64,000 bases of DNA. It comes from Chondrosia reniformis. Its lineage: Eukaryota > Porifera > Demospongiae > Chondrillida > Chondrillidae. Location of the stretch: assembly GCA_947172415.1 (NCBI GenBank), contig OX359201.1, positions 5,270,001 through 5,334,000 of the forward strand, written 5' to 3'. Position numbers and translations under genes: made by a program. The notes beneath the pieces are model-generated. The model had not been told where the DNA came from. It made no database searches and saw only the letters and a program-made list of their open reading frames with translations. Positions 11,330 through 23,900 of this stretch are shown in pieces (the first letter of the stretch is position 1; every line of letters starts with the position of its first letter).

Positions 11330-11714
11330 CTTTCAATATATTAGTTGAAACATTAATTATATCTTTTGTTTATTTGTTTTGAGTGACAATGTTTGTTTCT
11401 GATTATTTACTACATTAATTCTTATTGTGTGCAATGATGCGTGTCCTGAACACTCTACCTTGCTGTTCGTATACACTTAAACTTCGCTTATCTGTAATGA
11501 TATTCATGAAGCACTTAGGAAAAGTAGGTGTGTACTTATTTGGGAGTGGGGGAGTGGTAAGCGTAGGAGATGGCCGGTGCATGAAATGATAGCAGAGTAA
11601 GGAATTTTTAATTCTTTCAAGTTAGTCCCGAAGGATAGTTTTTAGCTCTATTGTTCTTCGCTGTAACGATTCGGCTTCTCCCCTCCAACAAGACAGAACA
11701 ATACAACAGAAGCG
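11330..11714. other. Intergenic: phosphatase 3' flank and mucin-like gene 5' flank
   Basis: 385 bp between two + genes. AT-rich at the left, more mixed just before the start codon at 11715. No further gene seen. Confidence 0.5.
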
Positions 11715-14700
11715 ATGCGGTCTCCCGGCGTATTCATACTTCTTACACTGCTGTTCTACTTCATCGGGGCTCCGCGTGAGTTGTACAGCGGTTTATATTG
11801 TTTTCATTATACATTTGATTCAAAGTTATTTAATGTTTATGACTTATATACTTTTTAGAGATTAATAAGCACCAATTATTAAACCTGATTAGCTATAAGG
11901 GGTGCGATGTTTATTTATCCAAATAAGTAAGCTACTGATAATAAATGGAAGTAAATCAAAAGTAGCACTGACGATATATGATCCTTGATTTTTAAAACGG
12001 TAGACGTGTGTGTACCTGCGTACTTTGAAAGGTTGCTATGCCTTCGGTGCCCCCTGATTCAAACTGGAATAATAAAACTTGGTCACGTGTAAAGGTTCGT
12101 AATTATTTATGAATCTATGTCTGAGTTGACCATCATATAAAATTAGAACGTTTATATAGCTTGATAGATTATCTGAGAGAGACTGATAAATTTTACATGA
12201 TATTGTATACATGGTTTGGTATGCATCCTTCATGCATGGTCTAGTTTCTGAGTCCTCCGTGTGGCCATGTTTGGATACAAGTATATCAGTGTATCAAGTT
12301 TACATTTGCATTGTCAATGCTGAATAAGATTGCGTTACTATTAATTATATTTACAGTGTGAATTACAATTTAGCAATTGAACAGTTTCGTTACACTACCG
12401 CAATTCATGCCTCTAGATCATGACAATGCTTTTGTTAGATAGCACAGCTTCATGTAACTGTATATTGCATGTTTAAGCACTGAAATGCATCGGAAATTTT
12501 TGTATAATATATACCTATTGTATCCTGGGTTGATAGTGGTCACCATATATAAGAACTACCCAGTTCATTGTTGTACAGATGTAGCCATCTTATAGAATGA
12601 CTAGTGCTATAATATAAGTAAGAAAAGTCCTATATAGATATAGTAAGTGGGTTATACCTATTGCTACTGCATAGCTGGCACTATGAGAATAGTTAAAATT
12701 TTGACACTGTCTTTGTGGCAATGTACTGTTAGTTTAGCCAGGAATGTATTGCCTGCCTAGGGTCCTCTCTCAGTTTGAAACCATTGCTATATTATGAGTG
12801 AAAAACCATTATCATTCACAATGTACCAGGTTCTTATTGTAGAAAATATTTTCACTTGTATAATTCAGCTTGTCCTTCATGAACTGCATCCACACTTATG
12901 AAGTACTTTGTTCTTATAGGATAGGAAAACGGTGTTCTAGATATAAACTGATATTTTAAATCTGATGATACGTATACGTAGCTCAATATTATTGTTCACA
13001 TATTAAGAGTGGCCTTACAGTAATATGTTTAGTTACCTGTTCCTGTAATATTTTGTAGTACAGTAAATTATAACAGTTAACCAGTCATTTTCTCTTAATC
13101 TACAAAATGCAAATGATGACCCCTTCACTTGGACACATTCCAGGGCATTTTCAGATGACTTTATTACAAACCCAATCTTGTATCGGAGAGGGGAGCTATT
13201 TGTTATAGTCATTTCTGTTGACTCAAATACAAGCTGTCGCAGTCCAACTTTTGTCCTCTCACTTACAAGTACGTACACCCAATGGACCTGTTTACAATAT
13301 ATGAGGTTTCCTTTAAGAACTTGATTGCAATGAAATTGAGCTATTGAGGATGAATTCTTGAGATGGCATTCAGTTTATGAGCTCTATCACTTTTTATTAT
13401 TACTTACTAGTACTGATCATGACATCATTGATCGTATAACTTCACTATAGGATCTATAAAGAAATTTATAGGGCAGGAGGGAGTAAGTTGTATAGGAGTG
13501 TGACAGAGAATAGGCATGAGGTAGTTTGTACAGTATTTTGCCTAAAGTTTGAAATATGGCTGCCAAAAGCTCAATCTCAGAGGGGGCGTGTTTCAGCACC
13601 CAGGGCACCCCTTTGAATCTGCCACTGCACTACAGTATATGGTTCTAACCAATTGCAGTTACACACAGCAACTCTATCACTGTTTTTTCAATGCAGATCC
13701 AAAGACTGTTATTTCCACATGAATGAAACCTTCATAGCATTCCTGATTATAGATATGTGCTATTGAATTAGCCTAATATTAAAAGAGTGTTCAATATTTA
13801 GACACAGATGTGTGTATACTATTATTTGCAATATATTATGTATACCAGGTGGGTTGAAAATTAATGTACAAGTTTGTGTAGCAATTATGTGTTTGTGCAG
13901 GTGTTCCATTGTACCATACACCGATACCTGACTAACTGTTTGTATAACTTACAATGTCGCATTTTTATATGTAGCACCTGTTGCCATGGTACTGGAATGA
14001 TTGACTATATGGCATGCTTACTCATTGACAGGAATATATAATGGTAGAATAGCTGTTAGTTTCACTGCAGATCTTCATATTAGCAGGCTAGCTAGAAGAT
14101 TGCTTTATAACTATTCCACAGCCTACCCCACTAATATTTAGTGAAGTGTTTTATCTATGGTCAAAGGTTAGGCCCCCAAATATCTGCCCACCCCCATCTT
14201 TACCCTTGAGTGCTGTAGATAAATGATCAAACCACAAGTATTCATTGTCAAACATTCTGAAAAGGAAAAACACAAAGAGTAGCAATTCCTGGGAATTGAA
14301 CTCAGAACAGCTAGTTTTGACCACCAGTGCTCTGCCACTATAATTTCCACAGTGATGTTCCTTTCATAATGTGATAATCAAACCACAACTATAATAAGTA
14401 ATGTTCCTTTTATGCACTTCCCTTGTAAAGCAATTGTACATGTACAAACAAAGTAATTGATATTTCACTAGAAGGTCATCCAATAATAAAACCAGCTCAA
14501 GTTAACTATATACTAGTTACAGCAAATGCTTTGCAGTATACTGTATAGCCATAAAATTTGGCGGTATTTTAATTTGACGGTATTTTAATTTGACGGTTTG
14601 GCGGTCTCGTGGATTAAATTCCACCAATATTAATAAACCCAATTTGAAGGCAAACCATCAAATAATCTGGCTATACGTACATTTACACCTGTAGAATTTT

Positions 14701-17241
14701 AAGGTATTGCTCAATTACTTGTTTACTGTCTCTTTAGGTGGCAATGCAGCTTCAACAACACTAAATGTTGTTCAGTCAGCTTCTGGTTCACTTGAAGACA
14801 CATTAATGATTGTGAGTGTATATGTGTATGGGTATGCATGTTTACATGTATATTGAAAATTAGTTAGAAAACATTCTTCTGAGGATTTGAGTATATACTG
14901 TAGATGTATTCTTACCTAATCTTCCTTTGTCTTGCTACAGAATACAATAACACTTAGAGCAAGTACTGCTTCATCTTCAAACAGTTTGTCGCAATTATCT
15001 TTGGTATCTCAGACTATTGAAACACTTCAACCAACATCACAATTGATATCTGCAAGAGACCTCACCTCTAGTAGTCCTAGGCAAGACTTTGATCAAAGTT
15101 CCACAAATTCTTTAGTCACTACCTCCTCTGTAACACCCAAGCCCAGCTCCTCCTCGGTAGTGCCCGAGCCCAGCTCCTCTTCAGAATCACCCAAGCCCAG
15201 CTCCTCCTCAGGAGTGCCCGAGCCCAGCTCCTCCTTGGGAGTGCCCGAGCCCAGCTCCTCCTCAATAACATCCAAGCCCAGCTCCTCCTCGGTAGTGCCC
15301 GAGCCCAGCTCCTCCTCAGGAGTGCCCGAGCCCAGCTCCTCCTCGGGAGTGCCCGAGCCCAGCTCCTCCTCGGGAGTGCCCGAGCCCAGCTCCTCCTCGG
15401 GAGTGCCCGAGCCCAGCTCCTCCTTGGGAGTGCCCGAGCCCAGCTCCTCCTCAATAACATCCAAGCCCAGCTCCTCCTCGGTAGTGCCCGAGCCCAGCTC
15501 ATCCTCGGGAGTGCCCGAGCCCAGCTCCTCCTCAATAACACCCGAGCCCAGCTCCTCCTCAATAACATCCAAGCCCAGCTCCTCCTCGGGAATGCCCGAG
15601 CCCAGCTCCTCCTCAATAACACCCGAACCCAGCTCATCATCTACAGTTCCAATACCTAGTTCACCTACTGATCCCACAACTTCTTCACCAGAAACATCTA
15701 CTGGTATTTTTGATAATTTAGAGAATGTGATAGCCATATCCTTAGCAGCAGCAGCTGTAATTGTATTTATTGTAATAATCATAATTGTAGGCTGTCTATG
15801 TTACTGTTGCTATGCCTGCCTTCAAAAGAGAAAGAGGTACCGCATGAATGGAGCATCTAGCAACTATTATGATAAAGTCAGTGATGCTCCTGCCTCTCTA
15901 ATGAGACTTCACAGGAACACAATGGGATCTCAGATTACTGACACTATGGAGATGCAAGAAGCACAACTTCAACTTGGCTTGTCAGACGCGACACCTCTGA
16001 ATAATGGGTCGGCTCCCGGAAGTGGTCCAGCAAGAGTGTACTACCAAAATGACAGAAGCAGTGCAGTCCTCTTTCAAAATTCTCATACCATTGGACCCAC
16101 AGAGGATTCATATGATGCTGGCCCACACCTAACACCTAAGGAGGGGACATTGACACAGGACAGCATGAATAGCCGGATAATGGAAGTAGAGCGGCCAAAA
16201 AAGACTGAATTTCTCCACGAAGATATTAAAATTAAAGAACTGGAAAATTCACAAGAGATTGCAAAGAAGTCACCTCCGCCACCAATTGCTACTGTGACAA
16301 CACTTTCCAAAAAGGAAGCATCTGTGGTAGACCTTTCAACAATTACAATGATACACAATGAACATGCAGAAGATGTTCCATTTACTACAAACAAAGCCAG
16401 GCAAAGGAATTATTCTTCAGACTTTTCTAGCGATTTAGAAGAATCTGTAGATTCAAAGAAACGAAGCAGGACTAAGACCATTGACCTCGGTGCCCTAACA
16501 TCACTAAGCCCTCCAAAGAGGTCAGCTGATGATGCAACACTGCAGTCACATGACAAGCGGGAGAAGTCTGTATCTGATAAGCCATTCAGCAGCATGGCAA
16601 ATCTGTCATATGGAGGAGAAGCAGATGATGAATCGGATGATAAACGCCACTGGGGGAAAACCCCTAATAGACTGAAATCACAACCAATCCAAAGAGCTTC
16701 CTCATTGCTTGAGGAGTTAACTTCAATCGGAGGCAATCCACGAATGTCTGCAATTCAACCTCTCTTAGAAAAGTCACAAGAAGATAGGTCATCAGAAAGT
16801 TCAGAAAATCCAACAGATGTGCAAGTTAGCAAGGATCCTCCTCCATTAAAATCCATTCTCAAGAATTCAGGTAGCCGAATGTCAAAATCCAGCATCAATC
16901 TTTACAGCAACCAATACCCATATAGTAGTGGCAGTGAAAAGGCATCCTATTCTCCAATTAGATCAAGGCATATGGAGCTGCAGACTGAACCCACGCTTGA
17001 GGTGATGACAAGAACCCAATCCAACCGCCCGATCAGTTACTATGGGGAACACAACTACCCCATGCGGAGAGCTCCGAGCTATGATATGAAACCAGTGAGT
17101 CCAAACCAGAGATACTCGTATTATGACACTCCGGCATCCCATTCATTGACCCGTAAAGATAGAGATGGATTTTGGGGACGTCCCCTGTATAATTATTATG
17201 ACCATCCATCTCCTAGGAAAGAAACTTTTACTGGCTACTAA
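11715..17241 (+). CDS. Mucin-like single-pass membrane protein with PEPSSSS repeats
   Basis: Three exons: 11715-11775, 14738-14811 and 14941-17241 (TAA), 811 residues. Exon 1 encodes a signal peptide (GVFILLTLLFYFIGAP). The ectodomain is Ser/Thr-rich and holds about 18 nine-residue repeats of the type PEPSSSSGV (variants PKPSSSSVV and ITSKPSSSS), predicted to be heavily O-glycosylated. One transmembrane helix near 306-330 (ISLAAAAVIVFIVIIIIVG) is followed by a juxtamembrane Cys cluster (CLCYCCYACL), possibly palmitoylated. The cytoplasmic tail of about 480 residues is rich in Ser, Lys, Glu and Tyr, with a PPPP stretch near the middle and Tyr-rich C-terminus. No globular domain or family was recognised; a cell-surface glycocalyx or adhesion role is inferred from composition alone. 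Intron 1 (11776-14737) holds a SINE and a MITE. An AATAAA lies at 17374-17379. Confidence 0.82.
14205..14358 (-). repeat. tRNA-derived SINE, copy 1
   Basis: Reverse strand: GGAAATTATAGTGGCAGAGC resembles a tRNA 5' end and D arm (A box), and GAGTTCAATTCCC resembles a B box. An unrelated AT-rich tail follows. The same head and tail recur on + at about 56222-56385, so this is a dispersed element and not a tRNA gene. Confidence 0.65.
14543..14676. repeat. MITE-like element A2
   Basis: 134 bp with inverted ends: GTATAGCCATAAAATTTGGC on the left and CAAATAATCTGGCTATAC on the right. TA dinucleotides at the ends fit TA target duplication. A short motif, ATTTTAATTTGACGGT, is repeated inside. It shares its ends with 6402-6585. 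Confidence 0.7.
15126..15645 (+). repeat. Coding minisatellite, 27-bp unit
   Basis: About 18 in-frame units of 27 bp (core cccagctcctcctcgggagt) encode the PEPSSSSGV-type repeats of the mucin-like ectodomain. Unit length is a multiple of three, so copy-number changes keep the frame. Neighbouring blocks are nearly identical, showing recent homogenisation. Confidence 0.95.
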
Positions 17242-17783
17242 TATAACCAATTGCAATTAATGTGACTGTAAATATTGTTACACGAGGTATAATATATATT
17301 TTTGTAAGATTTGACAATAATTTAAACAATATTGAATTTTATATGTATGTATACTGTTGACATGAGCTATGTAAATAAAGATCTTATAATTTGACTGTAG
17401 ACTCTTACCCTTGTATTCACTGTTATTATTACATTTGAATTCCCATTAATAAACAATATATATACCCCATGCATCAACATGTATATTTTAGAGAAACTTT
17501 AGATATGAACTATGACAGATTCCTTTAAATTTAGAAGAATTAGAAATTAGCACATCATGGAATTGCATAATAAAAATGATAACAAATTTCTTCTCATACA
17601 CTAAGTGTTAATTTGAAAATGACCAAACTGTTCAATTAAATATCTAATATAATACAGTGTAAACGAAAATACATATAAATGAGTTGAGACTTTTAATTTG
17701 TTGGAATTTCCTAATTCATCACAGAAAAGGTTTGGAATCGAGAGGAAGAGAAGTGGAACATATAACATACAGAAGATATACAC
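17242..17783. other. 3' flank of mucin-like gene, convergent with PIGK
   Basis: AT-rich. Contains AATAAA at 17374-17379, a likely polyadenylation signal for the + gene. Nothing else recognised. Confidence 0.55.
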
Positions 17784-17912
17784 ACAGGTATGCTGGTATA
17801 CACATAGGTATGCTGGTATACACATAGGTATGCTGGTATACACATAGGTATGCTGGTATACACATAGGTATGCTGGTATACACATAGGTATGCTGGTATA
17901 TACACACAGGTA
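17784..17912. repeat. 20-bp tandem repeat next to the PIGK stop
   Basis: About six copies of ggtatgctggtatacacata end some 25 bp from the PIGK stop codon, so they fall in its 3' UTR or just beyond. Overlapping open frames on the - strand (YQHTYVYTSIPM-type) are repeat artefacts. Confidence 0.93.
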
Positions 17913-17934
17913 TGTTATGGATTGATTTGCATGT

Positions 17935-20900
17935 TTATTTTACCATGTAGTCCTCTAGCGATAAGTGTCGTCCTTGAACAATCTTTGATTCTTTCCCTTT
18001 CTGCTCATTCACACTGTATACTGGTCTGTTTGTAAAATCTGGCATCTTGTAGCTGATGTTAGCCATTAGATCGTCCATGATTTCAAAGTTCTTGCGACTA
18101 CCAAAAAAATCAGTCACTGGGACCTGTAATAAGAGACAGATACTGTAACACAACCCTGTGAATCCTAAATATATTGGCTCTCAACATCTTCAGAGGTAAA
18201 CCGAATAATTAATGTAACACATAAGTGTAATTGAGTTTGAAAAAGTCAAGCACGAAGCAAGAAATTGATCTGCAAGAGTGTATTTTACTTAAGCAATGGT
18301 GTCGAAGTAAGTCGCATTTCCAGCCATGTATTAATCAATATCAAACACAAGATATGCAGTATTTCATTTATCACAGACTTCCTTAGATGTGATATACTGA
18401 CATACTGGAGTGGAGTTCTACTCCTGATGTGATAGGTGAAACTTTGTGTATCATGTATATTGATTAACAATTGATTGACCAGTTCAAGCTCAACTATATA
18501 CGTACAATCTAGAATAATATCAAAGAATTTCCATACAGACACATACATACATATGTAAATGTTATTCCACTATAAAATTGCTTGTGTACTGAAAAATGAT
18601 TCAGAGGTTTTCTAGTGGCTACCATTACTACATTTCAGTAAGCCTTACCAAGGTTACCTAGGTAACCATTTTGCATGTAACGTTCTACCACAAACTGTCT
18701 GCATGTATATAGTTTCAGATTTCATCGCAACAGGATTGTCACACATTATTACTTTCTCAAGTTTCTGAAGCATATGCATTGCCATTTGATATTAATACAG
18801 TATCATAGCAGATCCAATTACTTAACAATTACCATTACAAAAACAGGGTCCTGATAAAGGTATATTAAGTATTCAAAGCTTACACCATAATCATGCGTAC
18901 ATATGTTACCGTACAACCTTTTGTACTGATGTCTTCAAATGGGTTGGAATAGCAGAAGAGAAGGAAATATGGTAGAAACCAATACAATGACCAAAGCAGG
19001 GCTAAACTGGCTTGTAGGAGCCTTTTGAAATATGGCCTTTATCAAAAATTCATGAAAAATCTAAGATACCATTTTCCTACATGCTATATGCCTATTCTGT
19101 AAAAGAGCCTATAGGGGAACTAAACCTGAAGAGAGCTTTTGGATGAGGATATAAGAGTCTTTTCTTACTTCTTTTCCCTTCTTTCATCTTCTTCTCCACT
19201 GGGCCAGACATATATCACATGACTAGATGTATGTAAGGACCCCCAGGTAGAACAGCTGTATTGAGCTGAAGGGGCTTTCCTGGTTAAATAATGAAGATGA
19301 AATGAAATGAAATGAAGTGGAGCAGTACCTTTGCTTAGACAGTTGACACAAGCCTGCCTTCTATTCACTACTGATAATTTGCATTTTGGTAACAAACACT
19401 TCCTCCCGCATATTTTGTTTTGTTAACATAAGCACTTGATGATGTCATAATTGATTTTTAAAGGAAATTCTGTGACATCAACCACAGGAAGAAAATATCC
19501 CTAAATTTGCATAGTTTGTGTTTCTGTGTACTTAAGATCACAAACAGGAACCCCTTCTATTCTATATTAGTACAAACTGTATGAAACAAAATATAGTTAT
19601 GTCAACCATGTTAGATGGGAGAGGCGGGCAATAATAACAGCTCCAATATCACACAAAATGTCAAATGTTGTAATGTTATTTTCACAACATAACAAATCAA
19701 TAAAACAAATTTTATCAGCCAGTTTGTGGAGATTTATATATAGATATACCTTTGCAGCGCCTGACTGTGCATGAATAACTTACAACAGCATTTCTTAGAG
19801 GTAGGTAAGGTAGAGGTTTACCTCAACATGAGGAAAATGGAAATACTATTTTTCAAAGACTAATTTCTTTCTTAGGTAGAAACTAAACAGTTTTGGATGA
19901 GGATACAGTCTCACACCAACTCGCCCTCTCCTATTCTGCACCCTGCCACATGTACGTAGATGATGCATGGGGAAGTTATAGATTATAAGCATTGAAAACA
20001 AGTCACACCAATAACTTATTCCACCCTCAAAAAAGGCTTTGGACTGCAATGAGGAAGTTAGGTTACTTGTATCACCAAAAAGTCATTATTTTCAAAAAAT
20101 TTAGTAATGGCTCAGTGGAGAAGAAGAAAAGTAGAAGGAGAAGACTCTTGTATTCTCATCAAAAGCTCTCACTAGGTTTAGCTCCTTATAAACCTTTTAA
20201 AGTAGATGCAGCATGTTGTAAAATAGTGTGTTAGATTATTCATGTAAAATGTCGACATTTTTCTACTGAATAAAATCCTTAACGTTAATACAATACGTAT
20301 TGACTGTAATGTGTAACATTCAGGCTATGAAAGCAATATTAAAGCTCCAAATCAACTGACCTTTTTCAAGTCCCTCTGGTAGAGATCAACTCGAACTCCA
20401 GGGTGAGAATGCAGCTTGGCGGGATCAAAGGAGGCAAACTAGGGGCAAAGAACACAAAAGAAATTCGATGCACAATCATAGGAATAGAAGCTGGAACCAC
20501 TCAGACAGTGTTGGACACTCAACCATTTGAGGTATCCTTATAATTTGTACATACGTACTTGCTTTGTAAACAATTTGTGATTTTTAAATAAAATACAAGC
20601 TGCTATATAGAATAATTTTCAGTAAATAAATTCCATAAAAATACATAGTACATTATTGGCTTCAAGCAGTGGTCAGTTATGTATTACATGGGTACAATAC
20701 TGTCTAATAATATCTTATATACCTCACTGTAACACCGTAGCACTCACAAATTCTGCCATAGTAGCTGAACTCTGCATTGTGACTTTCTCCAGAAATTCTA
20801 ATGCGTAAAATGTCCATCTGTCAATTATGGGCACTCCTAGACTGTTATCCACATGGTGCTGGTGATTAAAGGACAATGTAGGCACAGTATATTTGAATCC

Positions 20901-23900
20901 TCATATGTACATGTATATATACATGTACGTACATACAACAAAGAGTTCTATACATTTAAACTAAACCTACATAATACAGTAAAACCTACCTAATCTGGTC
21001 AACCATGGGACCTAACACTTTATGTGGATAGTTTATCAAGGTTTATAAGTATATAACAATAGTATAGTGTGAATACTTAGAACCAGCCAATCAGCCCTCA
21101 ATTGAAGTAGTCATTTTAGGCAAGTGATTCACCTAGACTTTGTGGAATATAGCATGTACTAGCTGAAATTTTGGTATGACTTCAGAGGTGTACATGCTAT
21201 AGAAGAGGTGGCCATAGATACAGATCCCACAGTAGAATTGGTATGGTATATAATTATTCCACAAAGTCTACTCTTCTTCTATAGCATGTTTAGCTATTTG
21301 AGTGTCACATTACATTACAGCAGTCACACAGTGGAGCGGTTACCTTATACAACAGGTCATTAGTCATATTTGATGCAATACTTGTGACATGACCATAAAT
21401 ATGCAGAAATTAAGTACTACCTACGTATATAGCCATCACACCTATATATAGCCATCACACCTATATATAGCCATCACACCTATATATAGCCATCATACCT
21501 ATATAGCCATCATACCTATATAGCCATCACACCTATATATAGCCATCATACCTATATAGCCATCATACCTATATAGCCATCATACCTATATAGCCATCAT
21601 ACCTATATAGCCATCATACCTATATAGCCATCATACCTATATAGCCATCACACCTATATATAGCCATAAAATGAAGTATTAACTTCACATGAGGATGTTG
21701 TGAAGCCAACAAACATGGAAAAGGAACCAGGAATGGCAATCTTCATAACTTGAGTTGAGTTATCTAGACATCTCAAACACAAATATGTGTTGTTATTAAA
21801 ATCAGTGCAGGATATGAACTTTCAGTTATTCCAAATGCTAAGCGATTTTTGATAACTAAATTGTATCAAATTACAGCTAAGATTTTAAACTTCTAACATT
21901 ATGTACAGTACATGGCTAGACTTGACAACACTGTAACAAGAGCCCCATAACATTGAGTTGAAGCAGAGGACAAGGGCGTAGGTCACGCTCTAGTGCATGG
22001 AATACAGTCTTCAGATATCGAACCACAACTATTTTGTTACTGATAAAGTCATAGAGGGAAGAAATGTCCTAAAGTCTATCAGAAGTGAATGCTTTAGGAA
22101 AGGTTATCGATGGCTACTCTTTCCCATTGATTGTAAAGGTGTCCCTTAAACAGTGCAAGTCACAATATACTTGTATATTATAGTGATTTATATATGTAAT
22201 AATGCAATGTAACCATTATATATACATATATATTATGGCATAATGATTTTGGGCAGTTGTCATAGAAACAGGCTATTTAACAAGGGTAGATCTAGAAATT
22301 TTTAAATTTTAAAGGGGTGCCAAGTTCTATAGGAGTGTTCCAGAATGGATAAAATTATACGGGGGCAGAAGGAATAGGACTAATACAAATTCAAACACTC
22401 AGGGGGGGTGGGGTGGGGGGCTGAGCATCCCATAAATCTGCCACTGTATAAAAAGGTATGGCACATAAACACAACAAGAATTAGCTCAAGGTAGACTTAC
22501 TGAATACGAGTCCTCTCCAATTTCACTACTCCCAGTTGCAAGAATATTAGGGGAATAGAAGGTGCGATACATGGAATTAGCTTGACAAGTATCAATCATA
22601 AAAAACAGTTCATTGTATCTGCAGTAAGTAAAGCAAAACAGAGGTCAACAACTAATCAAAACATACTGCTAAATCAGCAAGCAAAAGCCCAGGGTATGAC
22701 GCAACATGGGAATCTCTGGAAGCAATGGAACCATATTATCTAACATCCAAAACAGGAAAATCATACTTTCTTAGCACTTAGGGAAGGTAACAACTTATGA
22801 GGATTTTGTTAATAGAGTAAGGATTCCTTCTAACTGGGTCGATTTTATCTTTTGAAAGGATCCTCAGGGTCGAAACGTCTGACAGCAAGAAGAAACAAGA
22901 AAACTGCTCTAAAAGTCGAAAGATGATCCTTTCAAAAGATGAGGATTTTGTTATAACAAAATAAATACATCTTCACGGATTTAGTAGGGTGATGTTATGT
23001 GGTGGGTAACAGTGATCAATGACATGCTGTAACATTGACAATGGTAAAACTATTTGGCTGCTTCAACAAGTGAGAGTATTAGGAGGTTATTAGGTATATG
23101 AATTGTCACAGAATGTATGCATATCATGAAGGCTGGTTTACCAAATGTCTTTGAGACGCATGTAACAGGGATTCTTAAGATTCTGTCATGCATCATTGGC
23201 TGTCTGTACCTACCTCCTTTTCTGCCACATCTGCTCAAAAGCATCAGCTAATTCTGCATTTGATATCTCCTCTGCATCCTGAAATTTAAGAAAGTTCTCT
23301 CCTCCGTGACCTATGAACAATACATTCATTATTAAAGAAAAACAATCGCACAATCATTGATCAACTGGAAATCTAATTTCAATATAAACTTTATTAACTA
23401 TATAAAATAATATACAAAATCACCTTGGGTATTAAAATTTAAATGTATACAGTTTCAATTTATTTTAGAACTGACGTAAAGCATTGTATCCATACAACAT
23501 ACAACAATATAAATTATGCATAATTGTCCGTTAATTGAACTACATATGAGAAAAGAATATCATTAGGGAACAATTTAAAATTATATATTTAAAGTGTCTT
23601 TGTGTAATTTTGACTTTACAGCTCCTTGGTCTATTCTAGTAAGGTTATTTTTTGGGCAGGCAAAAGGGGTTTTCCCTCTCTCTTGAAGAAAGTCAACTTG
23701 CCAATTTTTAATAGCAAACAAACATTGAAAATTAAGTTGCTCCTCATAATCTTTCCTATATTGTATTCCCTCCTTTGAGATATTTTCTAAAGAAACCTTG
23801 TCTAATGTAGTTGTTCTAGTAAATAGTGCTCCTGGGGGGTGGGATGGGGGTGGGGCACCATACCTGTCATGTATACTATTATATTACTCCTGTCATCAGA

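Noticed and set aside
13033..13278. - strand frame in intron 1 of the mucin-like gene (LVFESTEMTITNSS and on)
   Set aside because: It looks mildly protein-like, but no start, splice partner or family was found. Possibly a transposon relic.
15093..15782. Antisense frames (EEELGSGTP-type and RRSWARALP-type) over the mucin-like exon
   Set aside because: Mirror of the coding minisatellite on +. The + frame has a signal peptide, a membrane helix and splice sites.
17601..17907. Three overlapping frames of YQHTYVYTSIPM-type repeats
   Set aside because: A by-product of the 20-bp repeat at the 3' end of PIGK.
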